A DNA stretch of 38,612 nucleotides, from the NCBI GenBank assembly GCA_051886215.1, contig JBJEXX010000075.1:1-38612 (forward strand). Reading direction: 5' to 3'. Shown one piece after another: positions 7,408 to 15,995 of this stretch. A program made the translations under genes and the position numbers. The notes under the pieces were generated by a model. The model was not told where the DNA came from. It did no database searches and worked only from the letters and a program-made list of their open reading frames with translations. Source of the stretch: JBJEXX01 sp051886215 (GTDB taxonomy: Bacteria > Bacillota_I > Bacilli_A > RF39 > UBA660). How positions within the stretch are numbered: position 1 is the stretch's first letter; every line of letters begins with the position of its first letter.

Positions 7408-8204
7408 CCACAATTAGAACAAAATTCATTTTCTACTAAAGTGCCACAATTTGAACAATACTTTCTTTCTAAATTATTATACATACTTATTTTTATTTTT
7501 GAAATTCTTCTTACCATTTTTATAGCGAATACATATAGTAAAATTACAAAAACTAAAAATATTAAAAAGAATAACAATGGACTAGAAACTGCAGTAGCAG
7601 ATAATAAATAATCATATATACCATGTAATAGAACTGGTACAATTATACTATAAATAAAATATTTATTGGATTTTTTATCATCACCCTTTAATTTTGTCAG
7701 CTTAGAAAGTCCTAAATAATAACCCATATAAACCGCAAAAAAAGCATGTCCTGGAACTGCTAATACGCTTCTCATAATACCTACGCCAATTCCACCATTT
7801 ATAACAACATACAAAATATTTTCAAGAGCAGCAAAACCTAGGGAAGCAAAAACACAATATACTATAGCGTCATACATATAATTAAATTCTTTACTTTTCC
7901 AACAAAATAAATAAACAAATATCCATTTTGAAAATTCCTCTATTAAAGCAACTCCAATAAAATAATATGGAATTAAAGTTATAAGATTTAAATTAGCTTC
8001 ATTTTCAGAAGAAAAAAAAGGAATAAACATTTCTAAAAATCCAGATAAAATCAAAGTAATAAAAGTAGCTAATACTCCTCCTAAGAATACCCTAATAAGA
8101 ATACTTTTAGACTCTTTTTCTATTTTATCAGCTTTATATATAAAATAACCAATAACAATAATTGGTAATAAAGCTATAAAAAATAATAATTTTAAATATT
8201 CCAT
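7395..8204 (-). CDS. PrsW-family intramembrane protease with C-terminal zinc ribbon
   Basis: 269 aa, about seven membrane segments. It has the PrsW/CPBP-like signatures in order: EEFSKW (about residue 90), FASLGFAALENI (about 118), PGHAFFAVYMGYYLG (about 150) and HGIYDYLL (about 194). PrsW is the site-1 protease that triggers release of ECF sigma factors by cutting their membrane anti-sigma factors. The last 20 residues form a zinc-ribbon with two CxxCG knuckles (CSNCG...CSNCG), a cytosolic addition not present in Bacillus PrsW. It is the last gene of the operon, 8 bp after the Nudix gene, with AGAGGT as ribosome-binding site. No sigma/anti-sigma pair is visible nearby. Confidence 0.85.
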   Translation of the reverse strand: MEYLKLLFFIALLPIIVIGYFIYKADKIEKESKSILIRVFLGGVLATFITLILSGFLEMFIPFFSSENEANLNLITLIPYYFIGVALIEEFSKWIFVYLFCWKSKEFNYMYDAIVYCVFASLGFAALENILYVVINGGIGVGIMRSVLAVPGHAFFAVYMGYYLGLSKLTKLKGDDKKSNKYFIYSIIVPVLLHGIYDYLLSATAVSSPLLFFLIFLVFVILLYVFAIKMVRRISKIKISMYNNLERKYCSNCGTLVENEFCSNCGKKV

Positions 8205-8212
8205 AATAACCT

Positions 8213-8722
8213 CTATTTATTATAAAAATTTTTATAGTATTTCCTAAATATATCAAAACTAGTATTAATAGCAATTCCTTCTTTAATCATTTGTTCATAT
8301 TTTTTAGGACTTACCCACGCTATATCCTGAACTTTATCAGCAGGTATCTTAACTTGTCTTTTTGTTGCATTACTGCGCACTAACCAAACATCAACAAAAT
8401 CCCTTGTTCTTTTATAACAACCAATATATTCTAGCGAATCCATTGTAATAGTAATATTATATTCTTCTCCTACTATTCTATAAGCGGCTTTACTACTTAT
8501 ATCATCCTCGTAATTAACTATAGTAGAGATTGTTTCCCATTTATTTGGATTAGTTTTTAAATGACCACCTCTCTGACGAATTAAAATTTGATTTTTTTCA
8601 TTAATTATCCATACATAACAACTAATAAAGTACTCATTAGAATTAAAATCTTTTATAGCTCGACAATGCCTGGTGGTTTCTTTTCTATTATTAAAAGCTT
8701 CTACAACTTTACTACGTCCCAT
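8213..8722 (-). CDS. Nudix-fold hydrolase with imperfect Nudix box
   Basis: 169 aa. Hydrophobic strands (FISCYVWIINEKNQILI) precede a Nudix-box-like segment about residues 70-93 in which the catalytic R-x3-E-E core is kept as RIVGEE and an acidic ED lies upstream, but the leading Gly-Gly is replaced (TIVNYEDD). The tail with VQDIAWVSPKK is the usual W-x-xxxE-like end of the fold. Nudix enzymes hydrolyse nucleoside diphosphates linked to other moieties; the substrate cannot be told. The ATG at 8722 follows GGGGTG at the right distance and is preferred over a GTG at 8734 that abuts the upstream stop. It sits in an operon with a ZIP transporter and the PrsW-like gene. Confidence 0.75.
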   Translation of the reverse strand: MGRSKVVEAFNNRKETTRHCRAIKDFNSNEYFISCYVWIINEKNQILIRQRGGHLKTNPNKWETISTIVNYEDDISSKAAYRIVGEEYNITITMDSLEYIGCYKRTRDFVDVWLVRSNATKRQVKIPADKVQDIAWVSPKKYEQMIKEGIAINTSFDIFRKYYKNFYNK

Positions 8723-8734
8723 ACTACACCCCAC

Positions 8735-9487
8735 TTATTCAAAAAATAAAGTTAATGTCATTAAAAATACTCCTATTAAAAAACTAACTATTGCGTCGGT
8801 CTTATTTTTCATATGTCTTACCTTAGGAAGTAATTCCATTATTGCAATATATAATAGCATTCCTAAGGTGATTGCTAATAAAACACCTACAACTAAATCA
8901 TTTATATATTTATTAAATATCATCATAATAAGACCACCAATAAATGATGAAATAGCAACTAATATCATTATAGGAATAGTCTTCTTTTTATCATTTTTTT
9001 GTCTAAATAAAGTAGAAGTAACTACCATACCAAGAGGTATATTATGTAGACCAATACCCAAACTCAACATAACAGCTGTTTTTACATCTGTAATAGCAGT
9101 AGTATACAAAGCCATTCCTTCAATTATATTATGTAACATCAAAGCACACGCAGAAATAAAACCAATATGTTTCAAATTATTATTATCATCTTTTGCTGTA
9201 TTTAAATTATCATCATGATCTGGAATAAATTTATCTAATATTACCAACATAGCAAAACCAAATACAATTAGAATTATAAGTAAACCGTACATAAATGGAG
9301 TTTTAAATATTTCTAAAGTTTCTGGCAAAATATCTAATATAATAAGCATAACTATAACACCTAATGCTACACTAATAGAAACTTCAACAAACTTTTTACT
9401 ATTTTTAGATAAAAATACAAATAAACTACCAATAATAATATATATTCCAAGCAATAATGTCAGTATTAAACCAATATAATTTTCCAT
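8735..9487 (-). CDS. ZIP-family divalent metal transporter (ZupT/GufA-like)
   Basis: 250 aa, about eight membrane segments. The metal-binding helices are intact: HNIIEGMALY near residue 119 and GLHNIPLGM near 145, the paired H-N-x-x-E-G and H-N-x-P-x-G motifs of ZIP transporters. A histidine/aspartate-rich cytoplasmic loop (DHDDNLNTAKDDN, about 90-102) fits the variable metal-binding loop. It likely imports zinc or another divalent ion. Strong AGGAGGT site; 9 bp after uppP. Co-transcription with a manganese-type pyrophosphatase suggests, but does not show, a metal-supply link. Confidence 0.88.
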   Translation of the reverse strand: MENYIGLILTLLLGIYIIIGSLFVFLSKNSKKFVEVSISVALGVIVMLIILDILPETLEIFKTPFMYGLLIILIVFGFAMLVILDKFIPDHDDNLNTAKDDNNNLKHIGFISACALMLHNIIEGMALYTTAITDVKTAVMLSLGIGLHNIPLGMVVTSTLFRQKNDKKKTIPIMILVAISSFIGGLIMMIFNKYINDLVVGVLLAITLGMLLYIAIMELLPKVRHMKNKTDAIVSFLIGVFLMTLTLFFE

Positions 9488-9496
9488 ATTTACCTC

Positions 9497-10306
9497 CTAT
9501 TTTAATAGAGCAACAATTATAACAATTATTCCTATTATTATTCTGTACCACATAAACAATTTAAAATCATGATTTTTAATATATTTTAATAAAAATTCTA
9601 TACATAAAAGTCCTGAAATAAAAGCAACTAATATTCCTATTACAAAAACAGGTAAATTTGCCATTACAACACTTATTGTCTCTGCATCAAATATTTGTAA
9701 AATTACAGCACCAAGTACTACTGGAGCAGATAAGTAAAAAGAAAACTTAGCCGCATCTTCTCTATTTAAATTTCTAGCTCTACCTGCCGCAATAGTAGTA
9801 CCACTTCTTGAAAAACCTGGAACTAAAGCAAAAACTTGACTACAACCAATTACTAGAGCATCTAAAAAATTCATTTCTTTAAAACTCTTTTTTTCTTTCA
9901 TAAATTTATCAAATAGGAATATTAGAATACCCATAACTATTAAACATATTGCAATTAATATAAAATTACTTCTAATCATATTTTCAATTACATCTTCGAA
10001 TAGAATTCCCGCAATTGCGGCCGGAATAGTCGCAACTATTATAAACCATAATAACTTACCCTCTTTATCTTTAGGTCCTTTTGTTATTCCTTTTATAAAC
10101 ATGTTCCAAAAATCTTTAAAAAAGTAAATTACAATAGCCAATAAAGTACCCAAATGTAAAGCAACATCAAAAGCCAAATTAACATCTTGCCCTAAAACTC
10201 CAATTCCAAATAAATCTCTAAAAATAATTAAATGAGCAGATGAAGAAATTGGTAAAAATTCCGCAATTCCTTGTATTACACCTAATATAAAAATCTGAAA
10301 ATACAT
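9497..10306 (-). CDS. uppP: Undecaprenyl-diphosphatase UppP (BacA)
   Basis: 269 aa membrane enzyme that dephosphorylates undecaprenyl diphosphate to recycle the lipid carrier for wall synthesis. Both family signatures are present: GIAEFLPISSSAH (residues 13-25) and PGFSRSGTT (about 162-170), with about eight membrane spans and normal length. The ATG follows AAGGA. It is the second gene of the operon, 3 bp after the pyrophosphatase gene. A pyrophosphatase next to a lipid-diphosphate phosphatase suggests a shared phosphate-recycling theme (inference). Confidence 0.96.
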   Translation of the reverse strand: MYFQIFILGVIQGIAEFLPISSSAHLIIFRDLFGIGVLGQDVNLAFDVALHLGTLLAIVIYFFKDFWNMFIKGITKGPKDKEGKLLWFIIVATIPAAIAGILFEDVIENMIRSNFILIAICLIVMGILIFLFDKFMKEKKSFKEMNFLDALVIGCSQVFALVPGFSRSGTTIAAGRARNLNREDAAKFSFYLSAPVVLGAVILQIFDAETISVVMANLPVFVIGILVAFISGLLCIEFLLKYIKNHDFKLFMWYRIIIGIIVIIVALLK

Positions 10307-10309
10307 ATA

Positions 10310-11935
10310 TTATCTTCCTTTCTCTAAAGCTTCCATAATCTTAGGAATAATTTGTTTTTTTCTTGAAATACATCCTTCTATAAAATATCCTTCATTTATT
10401 TCTTCTATATCAAAACTTTTTTCTAAAATTCTACTTGCATCATCATTATATATTATATATGAACCATTATTAATAATATCAGTAGCAAACAACGCTAAAA
10501 TATAATAATCTTCATTTTTACATATATCATTAAGCATTTCTATGTATTCACTAAGTTCTTTTCTTATTGATGAAAAGTCTAAAGTAGTTATTTGTCCTAT
10601 ACCAACTTTTTTATCATCAATAACAAAACCTTTAAAATCACTATATAAAATTTCTTCTTTAGTTTTTCCTTTCAAAGAAGCACCAGCTTTTATCATAGAA
10701 AGACCTAATTCATAATGATCAACACCACATATTTTTTCCAATTCACCAACTACAATTTCATCCATAGTAGTCGTTGTTGGAGATTTAAATAACAAAGTAT
10801 CAGAAAGAATAGCTCCCATCATTATACCCGCCAAGGTCTTAGGAATTTCTACTTTTTCTCTTTTATACATATAATAAATTATTGTATTAGTACTTCCTAC
10901 TGGCATAGTATTAATATTTATAGGATTAATAGTTGAGAAATTACCTAATTTATGATGATCTACTACTTCTAATATTTCAGCTTCTTCTAAACCATCAACA
11001 CTTTGAATTAATTCATTATGATCTACTAATATAACTTTTTTTCTATTTTTATCAGACAAATTATTAGTTCTAAGTAAACCCAAACACTTCTTATTATTAT
11101 CGATAACCGGATAATTAGTAAATCTATATTTATCATGTATATCTAAAAAATCATTATAATAATCTTTATTATTTATAAAAATATTTCTATCTTTACCTAT
11201 TATTGTAGAAACATAATTACTATATGTTAAACATCTTGTTATATCAACCGCATTTTTAGAAGTTGATATTATATTAACTTTATTTTGTTTTGCTAATAAT
11301 AAATGTTCCTCTTTTATTTGAGAATTACCTACCAATATTAACATCTTAACATGGGATTTTATTGCGTATTCAATAATACTATGTCTATTACCTAAAATAA
11401 GAATCATATCACTATTTAAAGAAATTTCATCCATAAAAGTAGTTGACCTATAACTTGGTGAAATAACTTCACCTTTTATTTCATCATCAAATTTTAATAT
11501 TTCTGTTCCTTCAGATATATCTAATATATTTTTATAAGACGTCAATATGTTAAAGTCTTTTTTTTCTATTATATATTCCAAAATATTTTTATTAGTAACC
11601 ATTCCTTTTATTGTTTTATTATTATCAACAATTGGAACACCAGTAATATTTTTTTCTTTCATATAAAGATAAGTTTCATAAATAGATTCATATTCATTAA
11701 CACAATAACCTCTATAATAATTAATATCTTTTATTTGAAGTTTTACATCATTAAGATATTTTGGAGTATTAACATTAAAATAATTTAATAAATATTTAGT
11801 TTCATTATTAATTCTGCCTAAAACATAAGGAGTAGTTTTATATCCTTCACTATTTTTTAAATAAGAAAGACTAATAGATGCGACAACACTATCAGTATCT
11901 GGTTTTTTATGTCCAAATATTAATATATTTTCCAT
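10310..11935 (-). CDS. Manganese-dependent family II inorganic pyrophosphatase with CBS and DRTGG domains
   Basis: 541 aa. The DHH phosphoesterase core is split by a regulatory insert. The N-terminal metal motif FGHKKPDTDS (residues 6-15) is followed by a first CBS domain (about 70-130), a DRTGG domain (about 150-245), a second CBS domain (about 245-300), then the DHH motif VVDHH near 326 and the DHHA2 domain with GSTNTI, ILSDT and later SLKGKTKEE elements. CBS-PPases hydrolyse pyrophosphate and are controlled by adenine nucleotides. First gene of the operon, with a strong AGGAGGT site and an extended -10 promoter. Confidence 0.93.
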   Translation of the reverse strand: MENILIFGHKKPDTDSVVASISLSYLKNSEGYKTTPYVLGRINNETKYLLNYFNVNTPKYLNDVKLQIKDINYYRGYCVNEYESIYETYLYMKEKNITGVPIVDNNKTIKGMVTNKNILEYIIEKKDFNILTSYKNILDISEGTEILKFDDEIKGEVISPSYRSTTFMDEISLNSDMILILGNRHSIIEYAIKSHVKMLILVGNSQIKEEHLLLAKQNKVNIISTSKNAVDITRCLTYSNYVSTIIGKDRNIFINNKDYYNDFLDIHDKYRFTNYPVIDNNKKCLGLLRTNNLSDKNRKKVILVDHNELIQSVDGLEEAEILEVVDHHKLGNFSTINPININTMPVGSTNTIIYYMYKREKVEIPKTLAGIMMGAILSDTLLFKSPTTTTMDEIVVGELEKICGVDHYELGLSMIKAGASLKGKTKEEILYSDFKGFVIDDKKVGIGQITTLDFSSIRKELSEYIEMLNDICKNEDYYILALFATDIINNGSYIIYNDDASRILEKSFDIEEINEGYFIEGCISRKKQIIPKIMEALEKGR

Positions 11936-11958
11936 ACTACCTCCTTATTCTCTATACA

Positions 11959-11967
11959 ATTATACCA
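11959..11967 (-). promoter_or_regulatory. Extended -10 promoter of the pyrophosphatase-uppP operon
   Basis: TGGTATAAT on the minus strand, 24 bases before the start codon. No clear -35 at 17 bases; the extended TG element would compensate. Confidence 0.5.
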
Positions 11968-11987
11968 TATTAAAAATAAAAATAAAA

Positions 11988-12845
11988 CTACTTTTCTATA
12001 GTTCTATTTTCACTTAACAACTCACTTAGAGTGACTATATTATATCCTTTTTGTCTTATATAATTTATTATTGTAGAAAGTTCATTAATTTTATTATTAT
12101 TAACTTCTATTATAACTCCACTTTCTAATTGATTTTTTAAATCTCCAAAACTATTTAATTTAAAAGAAGGAATAATTGTATACATTTTATTATTACTACA
12201 TATATCTAATATTTTTTGGTCTTTATTATCTACTAAACAATAATTACCTTCATAATTAATAATATTTTTTAAAGTGTTTTTTGTTAACAATAATTTTTCA
12301 TTATCAAAGCTATTATTATAATTTAAAATTTCTACTTCATGATAATTATCTGCAAGCATATATATAATATCTTTATTATTTTCAATATAAATACCATCAA
12401 TAAAAAAATTACCTACTGCATTTTTATCTTCTAAACTATTATAAATTTGCTTAACTATTTGAGAATCCTTATTAACTTTAAAAACCAAAGCTACACTATC
12501 TTTTAAATAATTACCTTTAACTATATATTTATCATACTTTCCATCCAAACTTATAGTAGGTAAACTTTCTTCATAAATCAAATAATTAGAATTATACTTA
12601 TTCATCTTTTTCATTTGAGTATAACTTCTATTAACATCAACACTTAAACCTGAATATCCTGGAATTATTTCATCATTATTAATAGTAGCGTTAACACTTT
12701 TTACTTCATATTTATTTTTTTTAGATTTTATTTCTTTCATTAAAGGATCAATATTTTTTACAAATTCTACTACTTTGTTAGTATAAAAAAAACTAAATAA
12801 AACAAAAATACTAACTAATATAATTTGTATAAATTTCTTTTTCAT
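11988..12845 (-). CDS. Membrane-anchored degenerate polysaccharide-deacetylase-like protein
   Basis: 285 aa with an N-terminal signal/anchor (about residues 5-22). From about residue 115 it follows the NodB-fold plan: a first strand (VALVFKVNKDS), a NAVGNFFIDG strand resembling the usual A-T-F-F-x-x-G, a helix and then YHEVEILNY in the place of the H-x-E-I-G-x-H motif, and a final KGYNIVTLSELL, the standard deacetylase ending. The catalytic Asp-Asp pair and metal-binding His-x3-His are not evident, so it is probably not an active deacetylase. Oddly, no ribosome-binding site precedes the ATG, which lies 13 bases after the T run of the preceding terminator. The fold call is from pattern reading only. 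Confidence 0.55.
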   Translation of the reverse strand: MKKKFIQIILVSIFVLFSFFYTNKVVEFVKNIDPLMKEIKSKKNKYEVKSVNATINNDEIIPGYSGLSVDVNRSYTQMKKMNKYNSNYLIYEESLPTISLDGKYDKYIVKGNYLKDSVALVFKVNKDSQIVKQIYNSLEDKNAVGNFFIDGIYIENNKDIIYMLADNYHEVEILNYNNSFDNEKLLLTKNTLKNIINYEGNYCLVDNKDQKILDICSNNKMYTIIPSFKLNSFGDLKNQLESGVIIEVNNNKINELSTIINYIRQKGYNIVTLSELLSENRTIEK

Positions 12846-12858
12846 ACTAAAATATATG

Positions 12859-12884
12859 AAAAAAAATAATGTCTATGCATTATT
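12859..12884 (-). terminator. Terminator overlapping the stop of the 52-aa gene
   Basis: 7-bp stem (12865-12871 with 12878-12884) followed on the minus strand by eight T. The opposite strand also has a T run after it, so it might work both ways. Confidence 0.6.
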
Positions 12885-13031
12885 CTTTTTTTTATCATCG
12901 CTTATTAAATCATTTAACAACTCAAATTTTTCTAATATCTTTATTTCATCATCAATATGTTTATCAAAATATTCTTTATTAGAATCATCTTTCATATTAA
13001 AATCATCTAGTAAACTAAGATCATTTTTCAT
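12873..13031 (-). CDS. Small acidic hypothetical protein (52 aa)
   Basis: Not recognised. The ATG at 13031 is preceded by a strong GGTGGTAGGT site and by AT-rich DNA with TATAAT (13049-13054) and TTGCCA (13074-13079), 19 bases apart. The protein is rich in Asp, Glu and Lys, has no hydrophobic segment and is predicted mostly helical (KHIDDEIKILEKFELLNDL-like stretch, residues 24-42). Its stop lies in the terminator hairpin, so it appears to be a self-contained small gene. A plus-strand reading frame over the same bases lacks a comparable start site. Confidence 0.6.
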   Translation of the reverse strand: MKNDLSLLDDFNMKDDSNKEYFDKHIDDEIKILEKFELLNDLISDDKKKNNA

Positions 13032-13116
13032 ACCTACCACCTATTATAATTATATCAGATATAAAAAAACATATGGCAAATTATAAAAAAATAATATTAT
13101 AATAGACATTATTTTA

Positions 13117-13138
13117 CAAAAAAAGACCAAAAGGTCTT
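13117..13138 (-). terminator. Rho-independent terminator ending the Tad-like operon
   Basis: Stem AAGACC/GGTCTT (13123-13128 with 13133-13138), AAAA loop, then seven T on the minus strand. The tadC-like stop codon is in the stem, so this closes the nine-gene unit. Confidence 0.88.
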
Positions 13139-13919
13139 ATCCTGAGAATAACATTAACATTGAAAGTAGAACAATTATCATAGTAGCAGCTCCAACTCCA
13201 ACTAACATTATCATAGTTTGTTGTTCCATATGTCCTAATCTTTCTTTATATTTTATCTCTCTAGCTTTATTTTGTAATGAAGAAACACTTCTAGAAAACA
13301 TCAATAATCTTTCTTGTTTTCTTTCCTGAGATCCTAAACCTAAACGATATAAAAGTCTCATCATTCTCATCGAATCTCTTACTGGATAATCATTAGCAAA
13401 ATCAACATAAGGTTGAATAGAAGAATCACCTGCATCTATCTTTGCAGTCATTTCTCTTAAACCTGGTTTAAAAATATCAGGAGCATCATCTATACTTTTG
13501 GCAATCGCAACAGGAACTGTATAATGTTGAACTAATATTTCTAATCCCTTTAAATAATAAGGCAACATTATATCAATTTCATGAAGATGCTTTTTATAAT
13601 ACTTTTTTAATGTATTATATTGACTCTTAAATACTAAGAAGCCTACAAAGACCGCAATAACAATATTCAAAGCACTAAGATTAGATAAAAATACTAATAA
13701 AATTACTACTATAGCAATAAATGCTGTTGATAACCTTTTTTGAAATAGTTGATTTGGATCCACACTATCACCATATTTAGCGTGTACTAAAAAATCATAA
13801 TCTTCTTCCCTTAAATGATTAAATATATCTTGATTATCTGATAAAAATCTTTTACCATCAATAGTTTTATTATATGCTAAAACAAAAACTATTATAACAC
13901 CAAAAATCAATACTTCCAT
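13137..13919 (-). CDS. tadC: TadC-like inner-membrane platform protein (T2SS F family)
   Basis: 260 aa, with an N-terminal span, two adjacent spans around residues 66-100 and a C-terminal span (235-258). The cytoplasmic T2SSF-type domain between them carries DIMLPYYLKGLEILVQ and a long basic helix near 190-230 with RLLYRLGLGS. TadC pairs with TadB to form the platform on which the CpaF ATPase drives pilus assembly. The start overlaps the tadB stop by one base, showing tight coupling. Last gene of the operon. The exact TadB/TadC label follows gene order; both are F-family proteins. Confidence 0.82.
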   Translation of the reverse strand: MEVLIFGVIIVFVLAYNKTIDGKRFLSDNQDIFNHLREEDYDFLVHAKYGDSVDPNQLFQKRLSTAFIAIVVILLVFLSNLSALNIVIAVFVGFLVFKSQYNTLKKYYKKHLHEIDIMLPYYLKGLEILVQHYTVPVAIAKSIDDAPDIFKPGLREMTAKIDAGDSSIQPYVDFANDYPVRDSMRMMRLLYRLGLGSQERKQERLLMFSRSVSSLQNKAREIKYKERLGHMEQQTMIMLVGVGAATMIIVLLSMLMLFSG

Positions 13920-14812
13920 TATTCAACACCTACATTCTCGTTATAATATTTTTCTCCTTTTAGAAGAAAGTAACTATCGAATAATATGATACCATGAAGT
14001 AAAATTTTCATATACCACATATCTAACAATCTAATATACGTCTCATTTCCTACTAAGTATTGAACTAACATTGCTAGTAAATATAACATAAAACCAAATT
14101 TTAAAAATTGTCCATGGAAAGCTTTCCTATCAATTCTATCGCGATATACACTTTCTACAAGCATATCTATATCTTGTTGCATATTTTCTAAAGATTCTCC
14201 TGTATCTCTAGCACCTTCTTTGGTAACTTGTAAAAACAATTGATGCATATTTTTTACTATATAATAAGGATATCTTTCATCCATATATTTTATAGCACCT
14301 TCAATATTACCATCTTGATAAGACATTTCTATCATTTTCTTAACATCAGACACAATTGGTTCTTCAAGCACTTGTGAAGCAACAACACCTTCTAAAGCTT
14401 TTACAAATGATTTAGTAGTTGCAAATTCCATAATCGTATTAGTCGTATATGTTTGAACCTGTTCAAATAAAAATTCACTATATATTCTTTTACTTCTTAA
14501 AAAAGCTAAATATGGAACTAACATAACTGCCAATATAACATATAAAATACAAATCTTTAAATCATAAAAATAGACATAAGATACTACTCCAGCAAAACCT
14601 CCTAAAACGACGCACTGAAATAGATAATCTTTAAACTTATATTCTTGTCCCAACTTTTTTGTTTTCTCATTAACCACTTTAAAAGAGTAAGGAGCAAACT
14701 TATTTATTATTACATTTCCTTTTTCTTTAACAAACTCTTTAACATTATTACCATTAAATAAACGATAGGCAACTATAAAAGCCGCGATTAATAATAGTAT
14801 AAATAATTCCAT
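13919..14812 (-). CDS. tadB: TadB-like inner-membrane platform protein (T2SS F family)
   Basis: 297 aa. Membrane segments near residues 1-17, 68-105, and a pair near 240-285. The F-family cytoplasmic domain has EQVQTYTTNTIMEFATTKSF and, further on, KNMHQLFLQVTKEG and NMQQDIDMLVE, similar to the GspF-type helical bundle. It lies between cpaF and tadC as in other Tad operons. Strong AGGAGGT site. Longer than TadC, as usual for TadB. Confidence 0.82.
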   Translation of the reverse strand: MELFILLLIAAFIVAYRLFNGNNVKEFVKEKGNVIINKFAPYSFKVVNEKTKKLGQEYKFKDYLFQCVVLGGFAGVVSYVYFYDLKICILYVILAVMLVPYLAFLRSKRIYSEFLFEQVQTYTTNTIMEFATTKSFVKALEGVVASQVLEEPIVSDVKKMIEMSYQDGNIEGAIKYMDERYPYYIVKNMHQLFLQVTKEGARDTGESLENMQQDIDMLVESVYRDRIDRKAFHGQFLKFGFMLYLLAMLVQYLVGNETYIRLLDMWYMKILLHGIILFDSYFLLKGEKYYNENVGVE

Positions 14813-14821
14813 ATTTACCTC

Positions 14822-15961
14822 CTATAAAGTTTCAAGTTCTTCAAATTTATTAACTTTTTCTTGATTTGGTAAAACAACTTTAACATTATTACTTTCTTCA
14901 TCAACACTATGATCTATATTAAATTTATCTAAAGTTATATTTTGAGCCGCTAAATATTCTAATAAATATTTAGAAGGATTTGCCTTTTTAGGAATACCAT
15001 CAAAACCCTTTTTATATAAAACTTTACTTTGTGGTTTATTATTATCATCTACATAAAATTCACAAACTTCATCTATTTCACGATGAAACTTTTGATATTT
15101 AGAACTATAATAAGCTTTTATATGAACTCCTAATTGAACATATCTATATATAGTTGTTAAAAATTGATCAACATCCAAATCAGTCTCCATTAAACTATAC
15201 ATACGATATGGTATAGCTGTAGCTTTATCAGCATGTATTGTTGACAAAATATTATGACCTGATGAAATAGAGTTACGTACTGCAGAAACTCCTTCCGCAC
15301 TACGAACTTCAGCAAGTAATATCCATTTAGGGTTCTGTCTCATACATGTAACTAAAACATCTGAATAAGATGCAATATTATTAGTTTTCATAGCTACTAT
15401 ATCTCGATTTGGAAAAATTCTATCTAAATGTAATTCCAAAGTATCTTCTATAGTAATAAGTTTTTCATTTTCATTAGTATGTGACGCTAAATATTTTACA
15501 AATTCTGTTTTACCAGAACCTGTTTCTCCACTTACAATAATATTACAATGACCTTTAACACATTGAATTAAAAAATCATGTATATCGTTTGTAACATAAT
15601 CCTCTTGAAGTAATTTTTGTTTTTCAAGTCTTATTTTAGCTGGTGTCTTACGAATAACCATAGCAATACCATTAGTAGCAACTGATTCATGAACAAAATT
15701 CAAACGAAGTTCTGTTGATTCAGCATCTAAAAATGGATTAGCAGCATTAAAAGAAACCCCCATACAATTGGAACATTGAAAGGCAAGTTTCTCTACAACC
15801 GCATTATTTATACCAGCTACTTCTGTTCTAAAATTTCCTTTAGTAAGGGATCTTAACCAAATCTGTGCATTATTTGAATATGATATATCAGTAATATCAT
15901 CATCATCTAAAAACTGTTTAAACAGACCAAAATCTAATTGTTCAAACATAGCATCTTGCAT
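14822..15961 (-). CDS. cpaF: CpaF/TadA-type secretion ATPase
   Basis: 379 aa P-type (GspE/VirB11 superfamily) hexameric ATPase that powers pilus assembly. Walker A GETGSGKT at residues 145-152, Asp-box region ITIEDTLEL (169-177), Walker B ILLAEVRSAE (214-223) and a TIHADKA sensor (241-247), all intact. The N-terminal domain is short, near the lower end for CpaF. A CxxC (SNCMGV) occurs around residues 64-69. Only one ATPase gene is present; Tad systems use one bifunctional ATPase for extension and retraction. Located between cpaB and tadB. Confidence 0.93.
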   Translation of the reverse strand: MQDAMFEQLDFGLFKQFLDDDDITDISYSNNAQIWLRSLTKGNFRTEVAGINNAVVEKLAFQCSNCMGVSFNAANPFLDAESTELRLNFVHESVATNGIAMVIRKTPAKIRLEKQKLLQEDYVTNDIHDFLIQCVKGHCNIIVSGETGSGKTEFVKYLASHTNENEKLITIEDTLELHLDRIFPNRDIVAMKTNNIASYSDVLVTCMRQNPKWILLAEVRSAEGVSAVRNSISSGHNILSTIHADKATAIPYRMYSLMETDLDVDQFLTTIYRYVQLGVHIKAYYSSKYQKFHREIDEVCEFYVDDNNKPQSKVLYKKGFDGIPKKANPSKYLLEYLAAQNITLDKFNIDHSVDEESNNVKVVLPNQEKVNKFEELETL

Positions 15962-15995
15962 AAAATCCCTTCCCTTCTATTCTTTATTTTTATTC

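Noticed and set aside
8673..9218. 181-aa plus-strand frame opposite the ZIP transporter gene
   Set aside because: The minus strand encodes an intact ZIP protein with both metal motifs; the antisense frame is a by-product of hydrophobic codon use.
12856..13086. 76-aa plus-strand frame
   Set aside because: Overlaps the minus-strand 52-aa gene, which has a strong ribosome-binding site and terminator; the plus frame has neither.
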